Of a stretch of DNA of 9,628 nucleotides, positions 6,450-9,628 are shown piece by piece. Positions within the stretch are counted from its first letter, which is position 1, and each line of letters begins with the position of its first letter. The DNA comes from Lentisphaeria bacterium. Lineage in GTDB: Bacteria; Verrucomicrobiota; Lentisphaeria; Victivallales; UBA1829. The notes under the pieces are model-generated. The model had not been told where the DNA came from and did no database searches. It saw only the letters and a program-made list of their open reading frames with translations. The stretch covers positions 1 to 9,628 of the forward strand of contig DXVA01000162.1 in assembly GCA_019408975.1 (NCBI GenBank), given 5' to 3'. The position numbers and the translations under genes are program-made.

Positions 6450-9400
6450 TTACACCGTCGCCGCGAGAGATGTCTTCCACTCGCTTCCGACACTTCCGTA
6501 ATAATTCCATTCCAGCTTGTCCGTCCCCATGACGCACAGGGCTCCGAGATCGCCCGCGGCAGTCCTGACACGAAGGTCATCGACACCGTCGCCGTTGAAG
6601 TCCCCGATCTGCTCAAGGACAATCCCGTCATCCGTCGTCCCGAGCCCCATCCAGCTGCCGGCGGAACCGTCCTTCACGATCCAGGCGCCGTAATAATTGC
6701 CTTTCTGCAGGAGCACATCATCGACTCCGTCGCCGTTGAAATCGCCCGTTCCGGCAATCTTGAAACCGTTCTCCAGCGTATCCAGATTCACCCAGGATAC
6801 AGTCCCGTTCTCCTTGACCAGCCATGTGCCCGCGAAACCGGCTTCATGCTGTAAAACAATATCGTCAATCCCGTCGCCGTTCAGATCGCCGATCCCCGCG
6901 ATATTCCACTCATTTCCCAGACTCTGGAAAAAGGTCCATTCATAGCCGTCGGTATAATACCCGCCCACAGCGCCGTTGAGATTCCTGAGCAGAAGGTCGG
7001 AAATCCCGTCGCCGTTGAAGTCGCCGAGCCCGAGAACCTGCGTGGCTGAATCAAAATTGGCAATTCCTTCCCAGCCCTGCACCTGCCCGTCCGCCCCGAC
7101 AACCCATGCACCGACGTTATGACCGGCGGAATCATACAGATACACATCCGAAAAACCGTCAACCGTGGCGTTGCCTGTGCCGAGAATCTCCCAGGAACCG
7201 CTTAGCGTGCTCAGATTTCCCCAGACAGAAGCATCGTCCTGAACAAACCAGGCTCCGGCATATCCGGCGGAATTTGCCATCAGGATATCGCTGCGGCTGT
7301 CCCCGTTGAGATCATGGTTCACGGGAATCGCAGCCTGGTTCAGTTCCGTCGTGTCAAACACGACGGTCATGATGTCTTCCAACTCCCGTTCCTCTCCGCT
7401 GTAATAGTAGGTCCCGCCCCATTTCATCCGGCAGTCATGTTCGTAAGTGTCATCCAGAATGATTTCCCGGGTTGCATCGTCATAGCCGTACCCGACCATG
7501 GCATGCCCCGTGATCCCGATGATGACGACACGACCCGCGTCGATTTCCGCCTTGTAATCCTCAAATGTGAATGTTCCCCCGGCATTGTCCGTTGTATGAG
7601 ATGCGGTTTTCACCTGATCCAGCTGATAGCCCGCCTGTTCCAGATAGAGTTCCAGCCCGTATTTCACATCAATATATTTCGGAGGAATCGTTTTGCTGGT
7701 GCTGCCGGAAGTGATCGTCTCCTCCCATTCAGCCTCCTTGATGCTTGCCAGAGTGGAATCCAAATAGTAAGAAGTGGACAGATCTTCGTTGCCACGCCAG
7801 TATTGATTGGTTCCGAGGTAGTCGGCAATACAGTTCCACTCCGCCGTATTCAATGTAATGGAATCACCCACATAGGTATAGGGCAGTTCCGCTTCCGGGG
7901 TTGTTTCATAAAAATGCGAGACATGTTCCCGGGACGCGATGGCGGACCCCATGACGGTGTCAAAGGCATTCATATTGTATTTATTGCCGTCCAGCCCGCG
8001 TGAATTCTTCTCGACGGTGCCATTGATCACATTGGACACATCATATCCCATATACCCGTACCGGTCGTAATATCCGAGCATCATGCCGACCGCCGTCGCC
8101 AGGCATCCGTACATGTATTCCGCCTCCGGAACATCGTAGGCGACCTTGGCACGGGGATCATAATCCACAGTAAAAGTCTGCGCGGCACTCCAGTCCGACA
8201 TATTTCCGGCGGCGTCGAAGGCGCAGATCTGATAATAATAAGTTCCATTGCTCATGTTCTCCAGCAGGTAACTGGTGTCATTGACCGTAATGCCGTTGCC
8301 GCTCAATGCGCTGGAAGTCCCGTAGCGGAAATAATATCCCGCCACTCCCGTGTCATCGGAAGCCGGGTTCCATGAGACAATGACATTATTCCTTGAGGTA
8401 TTGGCTCCGGGAAGCCCGTTCAATGTCGGAGAATTCGTATCATCGTCATCGCCTCCTCCGCCACCGCCTTCCTTTCCGCTGACAACCAGCTGCAATGTAT
8501 TGTTGACGACGGAGAGCGCCGCAGATACGCCGTTTGCAAACTGGTAGCTGCTCCCTACGGCGAGATTGGCGCTCTGATTCTGCAGCGTAACGGTGAAAAT
8601 TTTACCGCCGAGACTGCCCGCCGCGGCTCCGCTGACCAGAAGATAAGTTCCGCTTTGAGCATTATTCAGGCTCAGTGTATAGGCTGTGGAACCGCTGCCG
8701 AAAATCCCCGCCGCCGTGGTCGAGATGACCGGAGCATCCAAAAGAGTCCCGATATTGAACTTCAATGCGACGTTTCCGTAACCGGTGATATTGCCGTAAA
8801 TCCGGGCTCCGCTGGAAATCGTCAGATTGCTGGAACCCGAGGCAAGATTGATGTTTCCCGCAATCAGGGCGCCGGAACTCACCGTCACACTGCCTTTGCC
8901 GTAGATTGCATTCTGCCCTGCGGACAGCTGAAGAAGCTCATTTTTATTGGCGTTGAAATGATTCAGCTTTTCCAGCAGGGAAGCCGCTGTCGTGGCACTG
9001 CCCGATTTCCCCGCAAATACCGTTCCGCTGACCTTGATGTCCAGAGAGGAACCATAGAGTCCGTATGCATTGTTCTGCGCGGATGCAATGACAGTTCCAC
9101 TGAAATGCCCGCTCAATGTTCCGCCGGCATAGACGCCGTATGCCGTGGAGGAAGACGCATTGCTTGCAACGGCGCTGATGACGCCCTTTATTTCTTCCGT
9201 GACCATCAGATTCCTTTTCGCCTGAAGTCCGTAGGCCGTTGCAAAGCCGACGGTGCCCGCCAGATTGAGGGAGCTGTCTATTCTGCCTCCGAAAATCCCG
9301 TTGACCGTCAGGTTTTCATCGGCTGTAATTCCTGAAGCGAAGTTGCCGTACCCCGTTCCGTTGGAGGCTTTGAAAGTGATTCCGCCGGAACCGGATGCCG

Positions 9401-9628
9401 CACCGGAGAAGTTGACCGTCAGGTTTTTTCCCACAATTCCGGCGGCATTGACGCAATTCGAAACGGTGGAGCTCAAAGACACATTGGCGCCCGTAAATGT
9501 CACGGTCCCGTCATAATGAGGCCCGAAGTTGCTGAAATTCGTCCAGTATGCGTCATCGCCGAAAAGAATGGCTGCGTTTCTGGTACCGCTGCTGTTCAGG
9601 GACCCGCCCTCGATCGTTACGGTAAGCC
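6450..9628 (-). CDS. Large modular surface-type protein: beta repeats, FN3, C39-like cysteine peptidase, FG-GAP array (5' end off window)
   Basis: The frame is open to the right edge, so the N-terminus and any signal peptide are missing; 1058 residues are visible, numbered here from the first whole codon (9626). Residues 1-384 are Gly/Ser/Thr/Asn-rich beta repeats like autotransporter or adhesin solenoids. Residues 387-396 are Gly6-Asp4. Residues about 400-489 are a fibronectin type III domain (VIVSWNPASDDTGVAGYYF, then GTYYYQICAFDAAGN). Residues about 490-760 look like a C39-like/papain-fold peptidase: the probable nucleophile Cys508 is in YGCLATAVGMMLGYYD, His708 in GITGHAMVGYGYDD, and the acidic partner could be Asp725 or Asp726 (ILDDTY). 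Residues 769-1058 hold six FG-GAP/VCBS-type units with DxNxDGxxD calcium loops. There is no C-terminal beta-barrel, LPXTG or other anchor. A GTG at 9503 is not the true start. It probably sits outside the cell; substrate, anchoring and secretion route are unknown. Confidence 0.93.
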   Translation of the reverse strand, partial: LTVTIEGGSLNSSGTRNAAILFGDDAYWTNFSNFGPHYDGTVTFTGANVSLSSTVSNCVNAAGIVGKNLTVNFSGAASGSGGITFKASNGTGYGNFASGITADENLTVNGIFGGRIDSSLNLAGTVGFATAYGLQAKRNLMVTEEIKGVISAVASNASSSTAYGVYAGGTLSGHFSGTVIASAQNNAYGLYGSSLDIKVSGTVFAGKSGSATTAASLLEKLNHFNANKNELLQLSAGQNAIYGKGSVTVSSGALIAGNINLASGSSNLTISSGARIYGNITGYGNVALKFNIGTLLDAPVISTTAAGIFGSGSTAYTLSLNNAQSGTYLLVSGAAAGSLGGKIFTVTLQNQSANLAVGSSYQFANGVSAALSVVNNTLQLVVSGKEGGGGGGDDDDTNSPTLNGLPGANTSRNNVIVSWNPASDDTGVAGYYFRYGTSSALSGNGITVNDTSYLLENMSNGTYYYQICAFDAAGNMSDWSAAQTFTVDYDPRAKVAYDVPEAEYMYGCLATAVGMMLGYYDRYGYMGYDVSNVINGTVEKNSRGLDGNKYNMNAFDTVMGSAIASREHVSHFYETTPEAELPYTYVGDSITLNTAEWNCIADYLGTNQYWRGNEDLSTSYYLDSTLASIKEAEWEETITSGSTSKTIPPKYIDVKYGLELYLEQAGYQLDQVKTASHTTDNAGGTFTFEDYKAEIDAGRVVIIGITGHAMVGYGYDDATREIILDDTYEHDCRMKWGGTYYYSGEERELEDIMTVVFDTTELNQAAIPVNHDLNGDSRSDILMANSAGYAGAWFVQDDASVWGNLSTLSGSWEILGTGNATVDGFSDVYLYDSAGHNVGAWVVGADGQVQGWEGIANFDSATQVLGLGDFNGDGISDLLLRNLNGAVGGYYTDGYEWTFFQSLGNEWNIAGIGDLNGDGIDDIVLQHEAGFAGTWLVKENGTVSWVNLDTLENGFKIAGTGDFNGDGVDDVLLQKGNYYGAWIVKDGSAGSWMGLGTTDDGIVLEQIGDFNGDGVDDLRVRTAAGDLGALCVMGTDKLEWNYYGSVGSEWKTSLAATV
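6453..7319 (-). repeat. Six FG-GAP/VCBS-type protein repeats with near-identical DNA cores
   Basis: Six units of about 45-52 residues make up the C-terminus of the large protein. Calcium-type loops are HDLNGDSRSD, GNATVDGFSD (degenerate), GDFNGDGISD, GDLNGDGIDD, GDFNGDGVDD and GDFNGDGVDD. Each is followed by a GAWxV-like strand (GAWFV, GAWVV, GGYYT, GTWLV, GAWIV, GALCV). At DNA level the plus-strand core CCGTCGCCGTT recurs at 6586, 6727, 6871 and 7006, spaced 141, 144 and 135 bases, all whole codons. The near-identity suggests tandem duplication or gene conversion. FG-GAP repeats fold as beta-propeller blades and commonly bind ligands or surfaces. Confidence 0.9.
8439..8468 (-). other. Gly6-Asp4 hinge in the large surface protein
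   Basis: The codons encode six glycines followed by four aspartates, between the beta-repeat region and the fibronectin type III domain. It is a low-complexity flexible acidic linker. Such tracts typically separate a stalk or display region from globular domains and may also bind calcium, but no specific role can be read here. Confidence 0.85.
8850..9353 (-). repeat. Degenerate beta-solenoid repeats with AYG(L/V) rungs
   Basis: Within the N-terminal part of the large protein, segments of 20-25 residues recur: GYGNFASGITADENLTVNG, AYGLQAKRNLMVTEEIKG, AYGVYAGGTLSGHFSGTV, AYGLYGSSLDIKVSGTV and AIYGKGSVTVSSGALIAG. Each pairs an (A/G)YG turn with alternating hydrophobic residues and then a GxI/GTV strand. 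The pattern is typical of right-handed beta-helix adhesin or autotransporter passengers. Sequence identity between units is low, so the boundaries are approximate. Confidence 0.6.

Noticed and set aside
6586..7020. Regularly spaced repeats as a CRISPR array
   Set aside because: The repeated cores are short, in frame, about 140 bases apart, and encode calcium loops of the FG-GAP units.
7314..8003. 229-codon plus-strand open frame
   Set aside because: Antisense shadow of the peptidase domain of the large surface protein; no domain features.
7280..8160. C39-like domain as part of a bacteriocin or type 1 secretion system
   Set aside because: The domain is not fused to an ABC transporter, and the neighbouring ABC transporter is of the polysaccharide Wzm/Wzt type. 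No double-glycine leader peptide gene is seen.
8655..9335. 226-codon plus-strand open frame
   Set aside because: Antisense shadow of the repetitive beta region; repeats make long open antisense frames likely.
9501..9503. GTG as the start of the large protein
   Set aside because: The frame stays open upstream to the window edge with sequence of the same beta-repeat character and there is no signal peptide after the GTG, so the true start is further right.

Overview
The window is a single-strand block: every gene I can support lies on the minus strand, read from the right edge to the left. The organism looks like a Gram-negative (diderm) bacterium of about 50% GC. The evidence is a Wzm/Wzt-type ABC exporter for a lipid-linked O-antigen polysaccharide, together with a very large beta-rich surface-type protein. 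The style of that protein (adhesin-like beta repeats, FN3, C39-like peptidase, FG-GAP array) reminds me of gut anaerobes such as Lentisphaerota/Victivallales. That taxonomic guess is from memory and weak.

Layout in transcription order (right to left). (1) 9628-6450: the C-terminal 1058 residues of a large modular protein whose start is off the right edge. It carries beta-solenoid-like repeats, a Gly6-Asp4 hinge, a fibronectin type III domain, a papain-like/C39-like cysteine peptidase domain with visible Cys and His, and six FG-GAP/VCBS-type calcium-loop repeats. (2) 6429-5587: wzm, the polysaccharide ABC permease. (3) 5597-4266: wzt, its ATPase, with a C-terminal carbohydrate-binding domain. 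(4) 4176-3319: an NAD(P)-dependent sugar-nucleotide epimerase/reductase of the extended SDR family. (5) 3322-1436: a full-length RgpF-family (rhamnan synthesis F) glycosyltransferase-like protein. (6) 1434-1: a SAM methyltransferase followed by a long coiled coil, running off the left edge.

Genes 2-6 fit an ABC-transporter-dependent O-antigen (or similar cell-surface glycan) locus. The epimerase/reductase would make a deoxysugar nucleotide. RgpF and glycosyltransferases outside the window would build the chain. The methyltransferase/coiled-coil protein may modify or cap the chain end and set its length, as WbdD does in E. coli O9a. Wzt would recognise the finished chain through its C-terminal domain and drive export through Wzm. 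Spacing supports one transcript: 20 bp between the surface protein and wzm, an 11-bp overlap wzm/wzt, a 4-bp ATGA overlap epimerase/rgpF, and one base between rgpF and the methyltransferase. The only sizeable gap is the 89-bp AT-rich spacer between wzt and the epimerase.

The least ordinary aspects are the direct joining of the giant peptidase-bearing surface protein to the polysaccharide exporter with no visible terminator, the apparently closed six-unit FG-GAP array at its C-terminus, and the methyltransferase/coiled-coil protein without a visible kinase domain. I see no tRNA, rRNA, CRISPR array, insertion sequence or attachment site.
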